Shown: positions 1 through 10,473 of the stretch, piece after piece
How positions within the stretch are numbered: the first letter of the stretch is position 1
Layout of the letters: the number at the start of each line of letters is the position of its first letter
Origin: Hyphomicrobiales bacterium
Lineage (GTDB): Bacteria > Pseudomonadota > Alphaproteobacteria > Rhizobiales > Beijerinckiaceae
DNA length: 36,003 nt
Assembly (NCBI GenBank): GCA_947447895.1
Contig: CANFLM010000024.1
Location: 1 to 36,003 of the forward strand
Direction of reading: 5' to 3'
The notes under the pieces: generated by a model
The model's input: only the letters and a program-made list of their open reading frames with translations
The model's database searches: none
What the model was told of the DNA's origin: nothing
Translations under genes and position numbers: made by a program

Positions 1-821
1 ACATCGGCAGGCAAGGCCTGTTCGACGGCTTCGAGCATCTGGCGGGCGGTCTCCACATGCACCACGTCCACCCCTTGTGGATCGGGGACGGATACCGGAC
101 CGCTGACCAGCGTCACGCGTGCGCCCGCCAGAGCGGCGGCGCGGGCAATGGCATGGCCCTGTTTGCCCGAAGAGCGGTTGGCGATATAGCGCACCGGATC
201 GAGCGGCTCATGGGTCGGGCCTGAGGTGATCAGGACATGCCGGCCTGCCAAAGGCCGGTCGGCCGGCAGCAGGTGCCGGACAATGGCAGCGAGAATGGCT
301 TCGGGCTCGGCCATCCGGCCCGGCCCGAATTCGCCGCAGGCCATCGCGCCGTCATCGGGACCGACAAAGCCCACACCATCCCCGATCAGGCGGTGATGGT
401 TGCGCCGGGTGGCCGGATGCTGCCACATCCTCACATTCATGGCCGGCGCCATCAGCACGGGCTTGTCGGTGGCCAGCAATGTGGTCGAGGCCAGATCATT
501 GGCCAGACCATTGGCGGCCTTGGCCATCAGATCGGCCGTGGCGGGAACCACCACCACCAAATCGGCCGAACGCGACAATTCGATATGCCCCATCGCAGTT
601 TCATCGGTCAGCGAGAACAGATCCTCATAGACCTTGTCGCCAGACAGGCTGGCGAGAGAGAGCGGCGTCACAAATTCGCTGCCGGCTCTGGTCAGGATGA
701 CCCGCACCGCGCCGCCCTGCTTTTTGATCAGCCGGATCAGTTCGAGGCTTTTATAAGCCGCGATACCGCCGCCGATCACCAGTAAAACCCGTTTACCCTG
801 CAGCATGGCCGTCTCCGACAT
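1..821 (-). CDS. coaBC: Bifunctional phosphopantothenoylcysteine decarboxylase/phosphopantothenate-cysteine ligase (partial)
   Basis: Two consecutive steps of coenzyme A synthesis: ligation of cysteine to 4'-phosphopantothenate (CoaB half) and FMN-dependent decarboxylation (CoaC half). The gene runs off the left edge, leaving about 273 residues. Visible are the N-terminal flavoprotein start ([16 protein letters not shown]), the active-site histidine region (GHIELSR), the substrate-binding signature PAMNVRMW, the conserved cysteine segment [10 protein letters not shown], and the beginning of the CoaB domain ([18 protein letters not shown], then SSGKQG). Start: ATG at 821 has a GGGG ribosome site 5 bases upstream; a second in-frame ATG at 806 (MLQGKRV) is a fair alternative. 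It begins 8 bases after the ubiB stop, so it is probably last in a ubiE-ubiB-coaBC transcript. Confidence 0.95.
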   Translation of the reverse strand, partial: MSETAMLQGKRVLLVIGGGIAAYKSLELIRLIKKQGGAVRVILTRAGSEFVTPLSLASLSGDKVYEDLFSLTDETAMGHIELSRSADLVVVVPATADLMAKAANGLANDLASTTLLATDKPVLMAPAMNVRMWQHPATRRNHHRLIGDGVGFVGPDDGAMACGEFGPGRMAEPEAILAAIVRHLLPADRPLAGRHVLITSGPTHEPLDPVRYIANRSSGKQGHAIARAAALAGARVTLVSGPVSVPDPQGVDVVHVETARQMLEAVEQALPAD

Positions 822-829
822 GATCCCCG

Positions 830-2389
830 TCAAAACCCGAACAGCCCGTAGGCCAGCAAAGCGGCAATGACCCACAGAGCCAGATGCCCCTTGAAGGCTC
901 CTTGCGCCTCCGCGCGGCCGATGGCCCTGATACTGGCCTCGTCCAATGTCACACCGCGCCCCATCTGTTGGGCCAGTTGCTCTGTCAGCACATCGGCGCG
1001 CTGGATCAGTCCGGGCAGGGTCGCCACCGCTGATGCCAGCGACAGGGCCCCGCGACCGGCCTGTTCGGCCCGACCCAACACGCCGAGATTGCGGGTAATC
1101 CAGTCCCGCACCACCGGTTCGGCAGTCGACCACATATCGAGCGAGGGATCGAGCGAACGGCCGACCCCTTCCACCACCACCATGGTTTTTTGGAGCATCA
1201 CCAGTTCGGTGCGCGTCGCCATATCGAACAGGCCGGTGATTTCGAACAACAAAGTCAACAGCTTGGCCATCGAGATTTCATCGGCCCGCCGGTTGTGGAT
1301 CGGCTCTCCGATCGCGCGGATCGCCTGCGCGAACTCCTCGACGCTGTGGCGGGCCGGCACGTAGCCCGCCTCGAAATGGACCTCGGCCACCCGGCGGTAG
1401 TCGCGGGTGATGAAGCCCAGCAGAATTTCCGCGAGAAAACGCCGCTCCTTCAGACCCATCCGGCCCATAATTCCGAAATCGACCGCGCAGAGGCGGCTTT
1501 GCGCATCCACGAACAAATTGCCCGGATGCATATCGGCATGGAAAAACCCGTCCCGCAACGCATGGCGCAAGAAGGACTGGATGACGACCTGCCCGAGCCT
1601 GATGCGGTCATGGCCGGCCGCCGCAATCGCATCGAGATCGTTGAGCGGTATCCCGTCGATCCATTCCATCGTCAGCACGTCGCGGGCGGTGCCATCCCAG
1701 TCGACTTCGGGCACGCGGAATTCGGGATCATCGGCGATGTTTTCGGCCATTTCCGACAGGGCCGCCGCCTCGAGCCGCAAGTCCATTTCCATGGTGACCG
1801 AACGGGCCAGTGTCTCGACCACCTCGCAAAAGCGCAACCGCCGCGCTTCGACAGACATCAATTCGGCCTGCTGCGCCGCATAGGCCATCGCGGCCAGATC
1901 GCGCTGGAAACGGGCCCTGACCCCCGGACGCAACACTTTGACAGCCACCTTGCGGCCATCGAGCGTCTCGGCGCAATGCACCTGGGCAATCGAAGCGGCG
2001 GCGACCGGCTCGCTGAAACTGCGGAAAATCGCGTCGAGAGGCTTGCCGAACGCATTTTCGACCACCGACACCGCCACAGCTCTGGGAAAAGCCGGCAGGC
2101 GGTCCTGCAGGCTTTCGAGATCGCGCGCCACGCGGATGCCGACCACATCGGGGCGGGTGGCCAGAAACTGGCCGATCTTGACATAGCTCGGGCCGAGACG
2201 GGTCAGTGCGACCGCCAGACGCTCGGCCCCGCCTCCCAGATTGCGCCGCTCGATCAACCGGCCCAAACGGACAGCCAGACGCACCAGCCGCGGGGCTTCA
2301 TCCACCGGCACCAGCGCCAGCGCACCCTCGCGCGCCAGCACATAACCGACACGGACGAGACGCAGAATGGGGATCAGGGCAAAAGACAC
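830..2389 (-). CDS. ubiB: Ubiquinone biosynthesis protein UbiB (ABC1/ADCK-family atypical kinase)
   Basis: Membrane-associated atypical kinase/ATPase needed for ubiquinone synthesis, thought to help extract or organise lipid intermediates rather than catalyse a ring modification. The 519-residue protein shows the family hallmarks in order: the KIGQ motif near residues 71-74, an alanine-rich loop replacing the glycine loop (VAAASIAQVH, about 129-138), the VAVKVLRPG lysine strand (about 148), HADMHPGN catalytic loop (about 285) and the VDFGIMG metal-binding segment. A hydrophobic helix closes the C terminus (ALWVIAALLAYGLFGF), as in bacterial UbiB. Start is GTG at 2389, 15 bases after the ubiE stop; an ATG at 2391 is out of frame. 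Co-directional with ubiE and coaBC. Confidence 0.95.
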   Translation of the reverse strand: MSFALIPILRLVRVGYVLAREGALALVPVDEAPRLVRLAVRLGRLIERRNLGGGAERLAVALTRLGPSYVKIGQFLATRPDVVGIRVARDLESLQDRLPAFPRAVAVSVVENAFGKPLDAIFRSFSEPVAAASIAQVHCAETLDGRKVAVKVLRPGVRARFQRDLAAMAYAAQQAELMSVEARRLRFCEVVETLARSVTMEMDLRLEAAALSEMAENIADDPEFRVPEVDWDGTARDVLTMEWIDGIPLNDLDAIAAAGHDRIRLGQVVIQSFLRHALRDGFFHADMHPGNLFVDAQSRLCAVDFGIMGRMGLKERRFLAEILLGFITRDYRRVAEVHFEAGYVPARHSVEEFAQAIRAIGEPIHNRRADEISMAKLLTLLFEITGLFDMATRTELVMLQKTMVVVEGVGRSLDPSLDMWSTAEPVVRDWITRNLGVLGRAEQAGRGALSLASAVATLPGLIQRADVLTEQLAQQMGRGVTLDEASIRAIGRAEAQGAFKGHLALWVIAALLAYGLFGF

Positions 2390-2404
2390 ATCAAGGCTCG
2401 CCAG

Positions 2405-3196
2405 TTACAATTTCCAGCCCGAATGCAGGCGCACGATACCGCCGGTCATCGGCTGATGGGTGACACGCTCGAAACCGGCGGCCAGCATTTTTTCGGCAAA
2501 CCCGTCGGGTGTCGGAAATTTGCGGATCGATTCCACCAGATAGCGGTAGGGCTCGGCATCGCCGGCAATCAGCTTGCCCATCACCGGGACCACATGGAAG
2601 GAATAGCGGTCATAGATCGCATCGAAACCCGGAATATCGACCTGCGAGAATTCCAGCACCAGCAAACGGCCGCCGCGCCGCAACACCCGATAGGCTTCCG
2701 CCAGCGCCAGATCGATGCGCGGCACGTTGCGGATGCCGAAGGCAATCGTATAGGCATCGTAATGGGCATCGGGGAAGGGCAGGCTTTCGGCATTGCCCTG
2801 CACGAAGTCGATCTGGCGCGACAGGGCCTTTGGCACCCGCTCGCGCCCGACAGCCAGCATCTCCCGGTTGATATCGCAGACGGTCGCGGTGCTGCCGCTG
2901 GCGGCGGCATCCAGCACACGGAATGCGATGTCTCCGGTGCCGCCCGCGACATCCAGCAGTTTCAGCGGTCTGACACGGGAGGGCCGCAGGGCTGTCACCA
3001 GCGCATTTTTCCAGACCCGGTGCAGCCCCGCCGACATCACGTCATTCATGATGTCGTAGCGGCGGGCCACCTTGTGGAACACGTCATCGACAAGCCCCTG
3101 CTTGTCGTCGAGCCGCACGGTGGTGAAACCGAAATGGGTTTCATCCCCGGCTCCGAACGAAGCACCATCCGATAATTGTGGCTTGCCCTGAGTCAC
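2405..3196 (-). CDS. ubiE: Ubiquinone/menaquinone C-methyltransferase UbiE
   Basis: SAM-dependent C-methyltransferase of quinone biosynthesis. Conserved family segments: HFGFTTV near the start, [17 protein letters not shown], the SAM-binding glycine motif [13 protein letters not shown], then [19 protein letters not shown] and the late [11 protein letters not shown]. Start choice: GTG at 3196 has AGGA 8 bases upstream and gives 263 residues, close to the usual 250-265. ATG at 3226 (AGGA only 2 bases away) and a further in-frame start at 3244 would add 10 or 16 residues of unconserved sequence. Divergent from mutM, so the gap 3197-3347 should hold both promoters. First gene of the ubiE-ubiB-coaBC group, a common alphaproteobacterial order. 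Confidence 0.94.
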   Translation of the reverse strand: MTQGKPQLSDGASFGAGDETHFGFTTVRLDDKQGLVDDVFHKVARRYDIMNDVMSAGLHRVWKNALVTALRPSRVRPLKLLDVAGGTGDIAFRVLDAAASGSTATVCDINREMLAVGRERVPKALSRQIDFVQGNAESLPFPDAHYDAYTIAFGIRNVPRIDLALAEAYRVLRRGGRLLVLEFSQVDIPGFDAIYDRYSFHVVPVMGKLIAGDAEPYRYLVESIRKFPTPDGFAEKMLAAGFERVTHQPMTGGIVRLHSGWKL

Positions 3197-3347
3197 GGCA
3201 ACTGTCCTGTTCCAGATTGAAAGCATGATCCTTTTTCGAACCATAGCGTCAGATTGCGCAAAGTGCTATGCCTTTGCCACCGAAAGCCATGCTTTTACAG
3301 CCCTCTGCCATCCCGCCCATCCATAAACCAGCCGCTTGAGACATGAA

Positions 3348-4217
3348 ATGCCTGAATTGCCGGAGGTTGAGACGGTTCGACGCGGCCTTGAACCCGTGAT
3401 GGCGGGGGCAAGGCTGGTGCATGTCGAACAACGCCGCGCCAATTTGCGGTTCGACTTTCCACCCGATTTTGTTTCCCGCCTCGAAGGCCGCACCATCACC
3501 GCGCTGGACCGCCGCGCCAAATACCTGCTTGTCTCGCTCGACAGCGGCGAGGTGCTGATGATCCATCTCGGCATGAGCGGCCGCATGACGATCCATCCGC
3601 CCGACACACATGAGGCGAGCGAAATCGGTGACTTCCACCACCGCCAGGCCCATTATGCCAAGCACGACCATGTGGTGTTCCATCTCTCCAACCACCACCA
3701 TGTAATCTACAACGATCCGCGCCGTTTCGGCTTCATGCTGATGATCGGCAAGGGTGAATTGGCAAGCCATCCGCTATTGGCTGACCTCGGACCGGAACCG
3801 CTGGGCAATTCGTTCGATGCCGGAAAACTGGCCGAGGCCCTGTCGGGAAGCGCGGCCCCGCTGAAATCCGCACTGCTCGACCAGAAGAAAATTGCGGGTC
3901 TGGGCAATATCTATGTGTGCGAGGCCCTGCACCGGGCCGGATTGTCGCCGTTCCGGCCTGCGGGCACGCTCGATCTGCTGCAATGCGAGCAACTGGCCGC
4001 CAGCATCCGCACCGTCTTGCAGGAAGCGGTCGCCGCAGGCGGTTCCACCCTGAAGGACTATGCGCAAGCCGACGGCTCGCTGGGCTATTTCCAGCATGCG
4101 TTCCGCGTCTATGACCAAACGGGCCAGAACTGTCCGACAAAGGGATGCAAAGGCACGATCGAGCGGCAGGTGCAGGCAGGCCGGTCGAGCTTTTTCTGTT
4201 CCGCCTGCCAGACCTGA
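3348..4217 (+). CDS. mutM: Formamidopyrimidine-DNA glycosylase (Fpg/MutM)
   Basis: Base-excision repair glycosylase/AP lyase that removes 8-oxoguanine and formamidopyrimidines. 289 residues. The ATG at 3348 is fixed by the mature N terminus MPELPEVETVRRGL: Pro2 is the catalytic nucleophile and Glu3 the acid. An upstream in-frame TTG at 3336 would bury that proline and is rejected. Other signs: Lys58 (RRAKYLL), the MIHLGMSGRM strand, IYNDPRRFGFM, the helix-two-turn-helix region KIAGLGNIYVCEAL, and a C-terminal zinc finger with Cys pairs CPTKGC and CSAC plus the AGRSSFF arginine. It lies divergent to ubiE, as often in this class. Confidence 0.97.
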   Translation: MPELPEVETVRRGLEPVMAGARLVHVEQRRANLRFDFPPDFVSRLEGRTITALDRRAKYLLVSLDSGEVLMIHLGMSGRMTIHPPDTHEASEIGDFHHRQAHYAKHDHVVFHLSNHHHVIYNDPRRFGFMLMIGKGELASHPLLADLGPEPLGNSFDAGKLAEALSGSAAPLKSALLDQKKIAGLGNIYVCEALHRAGLSPFRPAGTLDLLQCEQLAASIRTVLQEAVAAGGSTLKDYAQADGSLGYFQHAFRVYDQTGQNCPTKGCKGTIERQVQAGRSSFFCSACQT

Positions 4218-4326
4218 TCACGATGCAAGCCAGACACTGCGCCGATGGTCGGACTATGGTTGATCGGACGGGACTGATAGTCTAGCCAAACAGTCAAGAA
4301 CACCATCTGTCACAAGGGAGAAACCG

Positions 4327-5124
4327 ATGAGCGATGCCGCCCACCACGCCGCCACCTATGAGACCATCCTGACCACCGTCGAAGGGCGGGTGGCTGTCAT
4401 CACGCTCAACCGTCCGCAGGCGCTCAACGCCCTCAATGTCCAGATCATCAAGGACATCAACCAGGCGCTCGACGGTTTCGACAAGGACCCCGGGATCGGC
4501 TGCATTATCATCACCGGTTCCTCCAAAGCCTTTGCGGCAGGCGCCGACATCAAGGAAATGGACAAACACAACTATCCTGACACTTATCTCGACGATTTTC
4601 TGGCGCCCTGGGACCGGATCGGGGCGCGCCGCACGCCGATCATCGCGGCAGTCGCGGGTTTTGCATTGGGTGGCGGTTGCGAACTGGCCATGATGTGCGA
4701 TTTCATCATCGCTGCCGACAATGCCAAATTCGGCCAGCCCGAAATCAAGATCGGCGTAATGCCCGGATCGGGCGGCACCCAGCGGCTCACCCGCTTTGTC
4801 GGCAAGTCCAAAGCCATGGAAATGTGCTTGACTGGCCGCATGATGGATGCGCAGGAGGCAGAACGCTGCGGTCTGGTCTCTCGCATCGTGCCTGTCGACG
4901 ATCTGCTGGCCGACGCGATGAAAACCGCCCAGACCATTGCCTCGATGTCCCTTCCGATCGCCATGATGACCAAGGAAAGCGTCAATCGCGCCTACGAGAC
5001 CTCGATGGCCGAAGGCATCCGGTTCGAACGCCGTGTGTTCCACAGCATGTTTGGCACCCATGACCAGAAAGAGGGCATGGCCGCCTTTATCGAAAAGCGC
5101 CCTCCCCAGTTCAAGAACTGCTGA
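4327..5124 (+). CDS. Enoyl-CoA hydratase
   Basis: Crotonase-superfamily enzyme expected to hydrate trans-2-enoyl-CoA to 3-hydroxyacyl-CoA in beta-oxidation. 265 residues, normal length. Both oxyanion-hole segments are present (AAGADIKEM near residue 73 and [13 protein letters not shown] near 113), and both catalytic glutamates are retained: the Glu of GGCELAM and the Glu of [12 protein letters not shown]. The C-terminal helix [20 protein letters not shown] is typical of short-chain hydratases. A strong ribosome site (AAGGGAG) precedes ATG 4327. In many Hyphomicrobiales this gene also follows mutM, but there rpsT/dnaA come next; here a TSUP gene follows after 2 bases. Exact substrate cannot be told. 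Confidence 0.93.
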   Translation: MSDAAHHAATYETILTTVEGRVAVITLNRPQALNALNVQIIKDINQALDGFDKDPGIGCIIITGSSKAFAAGADIKEMDKHNYPDTYLDDFLAPWDRIGARRTPIIAAVAGFALGGGCELAMMCDFIIAADNAKFGQPEIKIGVMPGSGGTQRLTRFVGKSKAMEMCLTGRMMDAQEAERCGLVSRIVPVDDLLADAMKTAQTIASMSLPIAMMTKESVNRAYETSMAEGIRFERRVFHSMFGTHDQKEGMAAFIEKRPPQFKNC

Positions 5125-5126
5125 TC

Positions 5127-5918
5127 ATGACCTTTGATCCGGGTTCGGATGTTCTGGCCCTGCTCGGCCTTGCCGCCTTTGCCTCGGGCTTTGTCGATGC
5201 CATTGCCGGTGGTGGCGGCATGATCACCATGCCCGCTTTGCTGCTGGCCGGTCTTGATCCGGTCTCGGCGGTGGCAACCAACAAGCTGCAGGGTGTGTTC
5301 GGCACCGGATCATCGATGGCCGCCTATGCGCGGGCACGGATGATCGACTGGAAACGGCTGGGCTGGATGATGGCCGGGGCGGGCATGGCCGGCATGGCCG
5401 GGGCTTTTGCTGTCAAAAGCCTGCCCGACCATGTGCTCAAAGCGCTGGTTCCTCTGTTGCTGCTGGGTGTGGCTGTGTATTTTGCCTTCTCGCCTGCCTT
5501 GAAGGACGAGGACGCCCACCAGCGGATGCGTCCGGAGGTGTTCGGGGTCGTGCTGGTCTGGCCCGTGGCCTTTTACGACGGATTTTTCGGCCCCGGCGCA
5601 GGCTCGTTCTATCTGTTGGGCGGTGTGGCTCTGCTCGGCTTCGGTGTCTTGCGGGCGGCGGCCCAAACCAAAGCCCTGAATTTTGCCTCCAATCTGGCCT
5701 CGCTCGGCTTTTTCATCTCGCAAGGCCTCGTGGTCTGGTCCGTGGGACTGGTGATGGGCGCGGCTGCCTTTGCCGGTGCGCAGGTCGGCTCGCGTCTGGC
5801 CATCCGCCACGGCGTGAAGCTGATCAAGCCGATGCTGGTGGTCATGTGCCTGGCGATATCGGTGAAATTGATGCTCGATCCGGCCAATCCCCTGCGACAG
5901 ATCGTCCTGCCGCACTGA
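5127..5918 (+). CDS. TSUP family (TauE/SafE, YfcA-like) membrane transporter
   Basis: Predicted inner-membrane anion permease of the TauE/SafE family, often linked to export of sulfur-containing organic anions. 263 residues and about eight hydrophobic segments. The family's two repeated glycine-rich loops are visible: GFVDAIAGGGGMITMPAL at the first membrane segment and YDGFFGPGAGSFYLL in the second half, followed by TKALNFASNLASL, which is characteristic of the YfcA branch. It starts 2 bases after the enoyl-CoA hydratase stop, so the pair is probably co-transcribed. The substrate cannot be inferred from sequence. It is one of three unrelated-looking TSUP genes in this window. Confidence 0.88.
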   Translation: MTFDPGSDVLALLGLAAFASGFVDAIAGGGGMITMPALLLAGLDPVSAVATNKLQGVFGTGSSMAAYARARMIDWKRLGWMMAGAGMAGMAGAFAVKSLPDHVLKALVPLLLLGVAVYFAFSPALKDEDAHQRMRPEVFGVVLVWPVAFYDGFFGPGAGSFYLLGGVALLGFGVLRAAAQTKALNFASNLASLGFFISQGLVVWSVGLVMGAAAFAGAQVGSRLAIRHGVKLIKPMLVVMCLAISVKLMLDPANPLRQIVLPH

Positions 5919-6002
5919 ACGGCCAAAACGGCCCTTTCCGCGCCCCCGAAAACCTTATACAAAAGCCACCGATCTGCTGTCCGATTTTGACTGGAGCCGA
6001 CA

Positions 6003-6893
6003 ATGTCCGAGATTTCAGAACCGCATCTGCGCGCCGATGTATTGATCCAAGCTCTGCCGCATATGCTGCGCTATGACGAGGCCACCATTGTCGTGAAATA
6101 TGGCGGCCATGCCATGGGCGACGAGCAGATGGCACGCCAATTTGCCCGCGACATGGTGCTGCTGGAGCAATCGGGCGTCAATCCGGTGGTCGTGCATGGC
6201 GGCGGACCGCAGATCGGGGCGATGCTGAACCGTCTCGGCATCAAGAGCGAATTTGCCGCCGGTCTGCGCATCACCGACCGCGCCACCGTCGAAGTGGTCG
6301 AAATGGTGCTGGCCGGCTTGATCAACAAACAGATCGTCGGCTTCATCAACAATGAAGGCGGCCGCGCCATCGGCCTGTGCGGCAAGGACGGCAACATGGT
6401 CACCGCGCGCAAGGTCACGCGCTCGATGGTCGATCCGTCCAGCCATATCGAAACCGTCGTTGACCTGGGCTTTGTCGGGGAACCCGAACGCGTCGATACG
6501 GCGGTGCTGGACGCCGTGCTGGGCCGCGAGCTGATCCCTGTGCTGGCCCCTGTTGCCAATGGTTCGGACGGCGAGACCTACAACATCAATGCCGACACCT
6601 TTGCCGGTGCGGTGGCGGGCAAGATGAAGGCCAAGCGCCTGCTGCTGCTGACCGATGTGCCCGGTGTGCTCGACAAGAACAAGAACCTGATCAAGGAACT
6701 CAAGATCGACCAGATCCATGCCCTGATCGCCGATGGCACCATCACCGGCGGCATGATCCCCAAAGTCGAGACCTGCATCTATGCGCTCGAACAGGGCGTC
6801 GAAGGCGTGGTGATTCTGGATGGCAAAGTGCCGCACGCCGTCCTGCTGGAATTGCTGACCGACCACGGCTCCGGCACGCTGATCACCCGATGA
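6003..6893 (+). CDS. argB: Acetylglutamate kinase
   Basis: Second step of arginine synthesis: phosphorylation of N-acetylglutamate. 296 residues. Diagnostic segments: VVKYGGHAM (phosphate-binding lysine and glycines), [14 protein letters not shown], the acetylglutamate site FAAGLRITD, then [30 protein letters not shown] and TGGMIPKVE. The extra N-terminal helix before KYGG (about 30 residues) is what arginine-sensitive hexameric acetylglutamate kinases carry, so feedback inhibition by arginine is likely (inference). Ribosome site GGAG lies 6 bases before ATG 6003. Its last 4 bases overlap the start of the next gene (ATGA), indicating translational coupling. Confidence 0.97.
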   Translation: MSEISEPHLRADVLIQALPHMLRYDEATIVVKYGGHAMGDEQMARQFARDMVLLEQSGVNPVVVHGGGPQIGAMLNRLGIKSEFAAGLRITDRATVEVVEMVLAGLINKQIVGFINNEGGRAIGLCGKDGNMVTARKVTRSMVDPSSHIETVVDLGFVGEPERVDTAVLDAVLGRELIPVLAPVANGSDGETYNINADTFAGAVAGKMKAKRLLLLTDVPGVLDKNKNLIKELKIDQIHALIADGTITGGMIPKVETCIYALEQGVEGVVILDGKVPHAVLLELLTDHGSGTLITR

Positions 6894-7645
6894 ACGCAGC
6901 AGCGGACCAAAACCACCCAACGCCATCGGATAAAACCGGTGGCGGCGCAGCCGTAACGCCGGCGGGTCCGATCAAGACCTGGATCTTCGATCTCGACAAC
7001 ACGCTCTATCCGGGCGGATCGCGTGTCTGGCCGCAGATCGATCTGCGGATTACGCTGTTTCTGTCAAATTTTTTCGGACTGGATGGCCTGTCGGCCCGCG
7101 CCTTGCAAAAGCATTATTACTACCGTTACGGCACTACGCTGAACGGCTTGATGGCCGAGCACGGCATCGATCCGCATCCCTATCTCGATTTCGCCCATGA
7201 CATCGATCTCGACTCGCTGGCCCCCGATCCCGCGCTGGGCCAAGCCATTGCCGCTTTGCCGGGCCGCAAGCTGATCTTTACCAATGGCTCGCGCCGCCAT
7301 GCCAGCAATGTCACCAAGAAGCTCGGCTTCGAGGAGCATTTCGAGGCGGTGTTCGACATTGTCGACGCCGAATTCATTCCCAAACCGCAACAGGTGACCT
7401 ATCAGAAGTTTCTCGACCAGCACGAGGTCGAGCCGCAAACGGCCATCATGTTCGAGGATCTGGCCAAAAATCTGGAAGTGCCGCACCGGCTTGGCATGGC
7501 AACCGTTCTGGTCCTGCCCAAACAGCATGACCCGTTCCGCGAAAGCTTCGAACAGAAGGCCGAAGTCGCGCCCTATATCCACCATACGACCGATGATCTG
7601 GCCGGATTTTTGCGGCAGATCACCCCCAAACCCGACCCGTCATGA
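6890..7645 (+). CDS. HAD-superfamily pyrimidine 5'-nucleotidase
   Basis: Predicted phosphatase of the haloacid dehalogenase superfamily, SDT1/TIGR01993 type, which dephosphorylates pyrimidine nucleoside monophosphates. 251 residues. Motif I is [10 protein letters not shown] with the nucleophile Asp34 and acid Asp36; motif II is LIFTNGS; a lysine sits in FIPKPQQ; motif IV is IMFEDLAKN. The first 28 residues are low in conservation and proline/glycine-rich. It overlaps argB by 4 bases and is followed by dapD after 73 bases. This argB-nucleotidase-dapD order is typical of Hyphomicrobiales. The true substrate could be another small phosphate ester. Confidence 0.88.
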   Translation: MNAAADQNHPTPSDKTGGGAAVTPAGPIKTWIFDLDNTLYPGGSRVWPQIDLRITLFLSNFFGLDGLSARALQKHYYYRYGTTLNGLMAEHGIDPHPYLDFAHDIDLDSLAPDPALGQAIAALPGRKLIFTNGSRRHASNVTKKLGFEEHFEAVFDIVDAEFIPKPQQVTYQKFLDQHEVEPQTAIMFEDLAKNLEVPHRLGMATVLVLPKQHDPFRESFEQKAEVAPYIHHTTDDLAGFLRQITPKPDPS

Positions 7646-7718
7646 AGAAACTGGCGTATAACGCCGAGCTTTGCTAGAGACGAAGACACCAGCAACCGCC
7701 AAACAAAGAGACAGCAAC

Positions 7719-8564
7719 ATGCCGCATTCAGCCTTAGCCTCGATCATCGACAATGCCTGGGACAACCGCGCCGAGATCGGCCCGTCCACCCAGGGGGAAG
7801 TCCGCGATGCGGTGGTGTTCGCGCTCGATCTGGTCGACAAGGGCACGCTGCGGGTCGCCGAGAAAAAGGGCAACGAGGGCTGGCATGTCCATCAATGGCT
7901 GAAAAAGGCCGTATTGCTGTCGTTCCGTCTCAATGACAATACCATCATCAAAAACGGCCCCGGCGATGCCGTCTGGTGGGACAAGGTGCCATCGAAATTC
8001 GATGGCTGGGACGCCACCCATTTCCGCGATGCCGGTTTCCGTGCCGTGCCGAACTGCACCGTGCGCCGCGGGGCCTATATTGCCCCGGGCGTGATCCTGA
8101 TGCCGTCCTTCGTCAATATCGGCGCCTATGTCGACAGCGGCACCATGGTCGATACCTGGGCCACGGTGGGCTCTTGCGCGCAGATCGGCAAGAACGTGCA
8201 TCTGTCGGGCGGCGTCGGCATCGGCGGTGTGCTGGAGCCGTTGCAGGCTGGCCCGACCATCATCGAGGACAACTGCTTCATCGGCGCGCGCTCGGAAGTG
8301 GTCGAAGGCGTGGTGATCGGCGAAGGCTCGGTGCTGTCGATGGGCGTCTATATCGGCGCCTCGACCAAGATCATCGACCGCGCCACCGGTGAAGTGTTCA
8401 TCGGCCGCGTGCCGCCTTATTCGGTGGTGGTCTCGGGCAACCTGCCCGGCAAGCCGCTGCCCAATGGCGAACCCGGCCCCTCCCTCTATTGCGCCGTGAT
8501 TGTCAAACGCGTCGACGCACAGACCCGTTCCAAGACCGCCATCAACGATCTCTTGCGGGACTGA
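7719..8564 (+). CDS. dapD: 2,3,4,5-tetrahydropyridine-2,6-dicarboxylate N-succinyltransferase
   Basis: Succinyl-CoA-dependent acylation of tetrahydrodipicolinate, in the succinylase route to diaminopimelate and lysine. 281 residues. The N-terminal helical domain (IDNAWDNR) is followed by a left-handed beta-helix built from hexapeptide repeats (for example [47 protein letters not shown]) and a C-terminal strand region [11 protein letters not shown]. The ATG at 7719 matches the family N terminus; the longer frame from a TTG at 7671 adds unconserved residues. The stop codon shares a base with the dapE start (TGATG), so the two are translationally coupled. Confidence 0.97.
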   Translation: MPHSALASIIDNAWDNRAEIGPSTQGEVRDAVVFALDLVDKGTLRVAEKKGNEGWHVHQWLKKAVLLSFRLNDNTIIKNGPGDAVWWDKVPSKFDGWDATHFRDAGFRAVPNCTVRRGAYIAPGVILMPSFVNIGAYVDSGTMVDTWATVGSCAQIGKNVHLSGGVGIGGVLEPLQAGPTIIEDNCFIGARSEVVEGVVIGEGSVLSMGVYIGASTKIIDRATGEVFIGRVPPYSVVVSGNLPGKPLPNGEPGPSLYCAVIVKRVDAQTRSKTAINDLLRD

Positions 8565-9739
8565 TGCGGATGACGGTTGACCCGCGCGATCCGGTTGCCC
8601 TGACCCGGGACCTTGTGCGCTGCCCCTCGGTGACCCCCGAGGAAGGCGGAGCCTTGGGCCTGATCGAGGCCGTTCTGAAAGAGGCGGGGTTTTCAACCAC
8701 CCGCAAAATCTTCTCGGAAACCGGCACGCCGGATGTCGACAATCTCTATGCTCGGATCGGGACCGGCAGCCCCTGCCTGATGTTTGCCGGCCATACCGAT
8801 GTCGTGCCAACCGGCGATGTGGCGGCCTGGACCTCGCCGCCATTTGCCGGCGAGATCATCAAGGGCACGCTTTACGGGCGCGGCACCACCGACATGAAAG
8901 GCGGCGTGGCTGCCTCGATTGCCGCCAGCCTGCGTTTTCTCGACGGCCGGCAGGGACTGTTCAACGGCTCGATTGCTTTTCTGCTGACCGGTGACGAGGA
9001 AGGCCCCGCCGTCAACGGCACGGTCAAATTGCTGGAATGGGCCAGGACGCAGGGCGAGACATGGGATCACTGCATTCTTGGCGAACCCACCAATCCCGAA
9101 AAACTGGGGGACATGATCAAGATCGGGCGGCGCGGGTCGTTGACCGGCGTGGTCAGCGTGCAGGGCAAGCAGGGCCATGTGGCCTATCCCGATCTGGCGA
9201 TCAACCCGATCAGCGGCTTGATGCGCCTGATGGCGGCCTTGAAGGACACGCCGCTTGATGCGGGCACCGCGCATTTCGCGCCTTCCAATCTCGAATTCAC
9301 CAGCGTCGATGTCGGCAATCCGGCCAGCAATGTGATCCCGCATACCGCACAGGCGGTGTTCAATGTCCGCTTCAACGATGTCTGGACCTCGACCAGTCTG
9401 GCCGAAGCCCTGGGCAGCCGTCTGGAAACCGCCGCCGGCAATGAGGTGCGCTATCAGGTGGAATTCAAACCCACCAATGCCGAGGCCTTTCTGACGGCTC
9501 CGGGGCCATTTGTGGAAATGGTCGCCGATGTGGTGGCCGCCAAAACCGGACGCGTGCCGAAACTGTCGACGACAGGGGGCACATCGGATGCCCGCTTCAT
9601 CAAGAACTATTGTCCGGTGCTGGAATTCGGTCTGGTCGGCCAGACCATGCACCAGATCGACGAGCGGGTCGAAACCGCCGATCTGGTCGAGCTGGCCGGA
9701 ATCTATCAGGCCATTCTCGAGCGTTATTTCCCGTCGTAA
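8564..9739 (+). CDS. dapE: Succinyl-diaminopimelate desuccinylase
   Basis: Di-zinc M20-family hydrolase that removes the succinyl group from N-succinyl-LL-diaminopimelate, the step after DapD and the aminotransferase. 391 residues from ATG 8564. Metal and catalytic motifs: [11 protein letters not shown] (His77, catalytic Asp79), [10 protein letters not shown] (Asp110), LTGDEEG (catalytic Glu145, neighbouring Glu146), LGEPTNP, and the late histidine in [10 protein letters not shown]. The dimerisation domain begins around [23 protein letters not shown] frame extending to 8489 inside dapD is rejected, and ATG 8570 is a minor alternative. The last 16 bases overlap the end of truA on the other strand. 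Confidence 0.96.
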   Translation: MRMTVDPRDPVALTRDLVRCPSVTPEEGGALGLIEAVLKEAGFSTTRKIFSETGTPDVDNLYARIGTGSPCLMFAGHTDVVPTGDVAAWTSPPFAGEIIKGTLYGRGTTDMKGGVAASIAASLRFLDGRQGLFNGSIAFLLTGDEEGPAVNGTVKLLEWARTQGETWDHCILGEPTNPEKLGDMIKIGRRGSLTGVVSVQGKQGHVAYPDLAINPISGLMRLMAALKDTPLDAGTAHFAPSNLEFTSVDVGNPASNVIPHTAQAVFNVRFNDVWTSTSLAEALGSRLETAAGNEVRYQVEFKPTNAEAFLTAPGPFVEMVADVVAAKTGRVPKLSTTGGTSDARFIKNYCPVLEFGLVGQTMHQIDERVETADLVELAGIYQAILERYFPS

Positions 9740-10473
9740 TCGACCCCGACCAGATAGAGCCCTGCCGAGGGAGCCATCGGGCCGCACCGCGCCCGCTCGC
9801 AGGCTTTGAGCGCATCTTCGAGATCTTGCACCGACCAGCGGCCTGATCCCACCAGGGCCAAAGAACCGACGATCGACCGCACCTGATGATGCAGGAACGA
9901 GCGGGCCGAGGCCCGGATGTGGATTTCCTCGCCCGCCCGCACCACATCCAGCACGTCCAGCGTCCGCAGCGGGCTGTTGGCCTGACATTCGGCGGCGCGG
10001 AAGGTCGTGAAATCATGCTTGCCGAGCAGGCGTTGCGCGCCTTCATGCATCAGATCGGCGTCCAGGGGCCACGGCACATGCCAGATGCGGTTGCGCTCCA
10101 GACTCGGATGCGGGCGGCGGTTGAGAATCCGGTAGAGATAGTGGCGTTTGCGCGCCGACATCCGCGCGCTGAACGTCTCGTCTACTTTTTTGGCCGACAG
10201 GATCGTCACCGGCTCGGGCTTGAGATAGGCATTGATGGCATCGCGCACCGTATCGGGTTTCCAGTCGCGTTCCAGATCGAAATCGATCACCTGATGGGTA
10301 GCATGGACACCGGAGTCGGTGCGGCCGGCTGCATGGATGCGCAAGGTCTGGCCGGAAAACCCCAGAATGGCTTCCTCGATGGCCTGCTGGACACTGCGAT
10401 GGCCCTTCTGGTGCTGCCAACCGGCATAGGGTGTGCCGTCATATTCGACGATGAGTTTATAGCGCGGCATCAC
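9724..10473 (-). CDS. truA: tRNA pseudouridine(38-40) synthase TruA
   Basis: Isomerises uridines 38-40 in the anticodon stem-loop of many tRNAs to pseudouridine. 249 residues, normal for bacterial TruA. The N terminus [19 protein letters not shown] and the catalytic loop [12 protein letters not shown] (Asp53) are textbook, followed by [11 protein letters not shown] and [14 protein letters not shown]. Start: ATGATG at 10473/10470 overlaps the fmt stop, so truA is translated from the fmt mRNA. The order def-fmt-truA (minus strand) groups three translation-related functions. Its 3' end overlaps dapE tail to tail by 16 bases. Confidence 0.96.
   Translation of the reverse strand: MMPRYKLIVEYDGTPYAGWQHQKGHRSVQQAIEEAILGFSGQTLRIHAAGRTDSGVHATHQVIDFDLERDWKPDTVRDAINAYLKPEPVTILSAKKVDETFSARMSARKRHYLYRILNRRPHPSLERNRIWHVPWPLDADLMHEGAQRLLGKHDFTTFRAAECQANSPLRTLDVLDVVRAGEEIHIRASARSFLHHQVRSIVGSLALVGSGRWSVQDLEDALKACERARCGPMAPSAGLYLVGVDYDGK

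Noticed and set aside
1190..3175. 661-codon open frame on the plus strand opposite ubiB and ubiE
   Set aside because: Its translation is rich in His, Arg, Gln and Asp with no domain pattern, as expected for the antisense of GC-rich coding DNA; the minus-strand genes are unambiguous.
4250..4296. GACTAT/ATAGTC arms after mutM as a terminator
   Set aside because: Only six pairs around a loop of about 19 bases and no T tract.
5919..5940. GGCC-AAAAC-GGCC followed by CTTT as terminator of the TSUP gene
   Set aside because: Four-base stem only; too weak to call.
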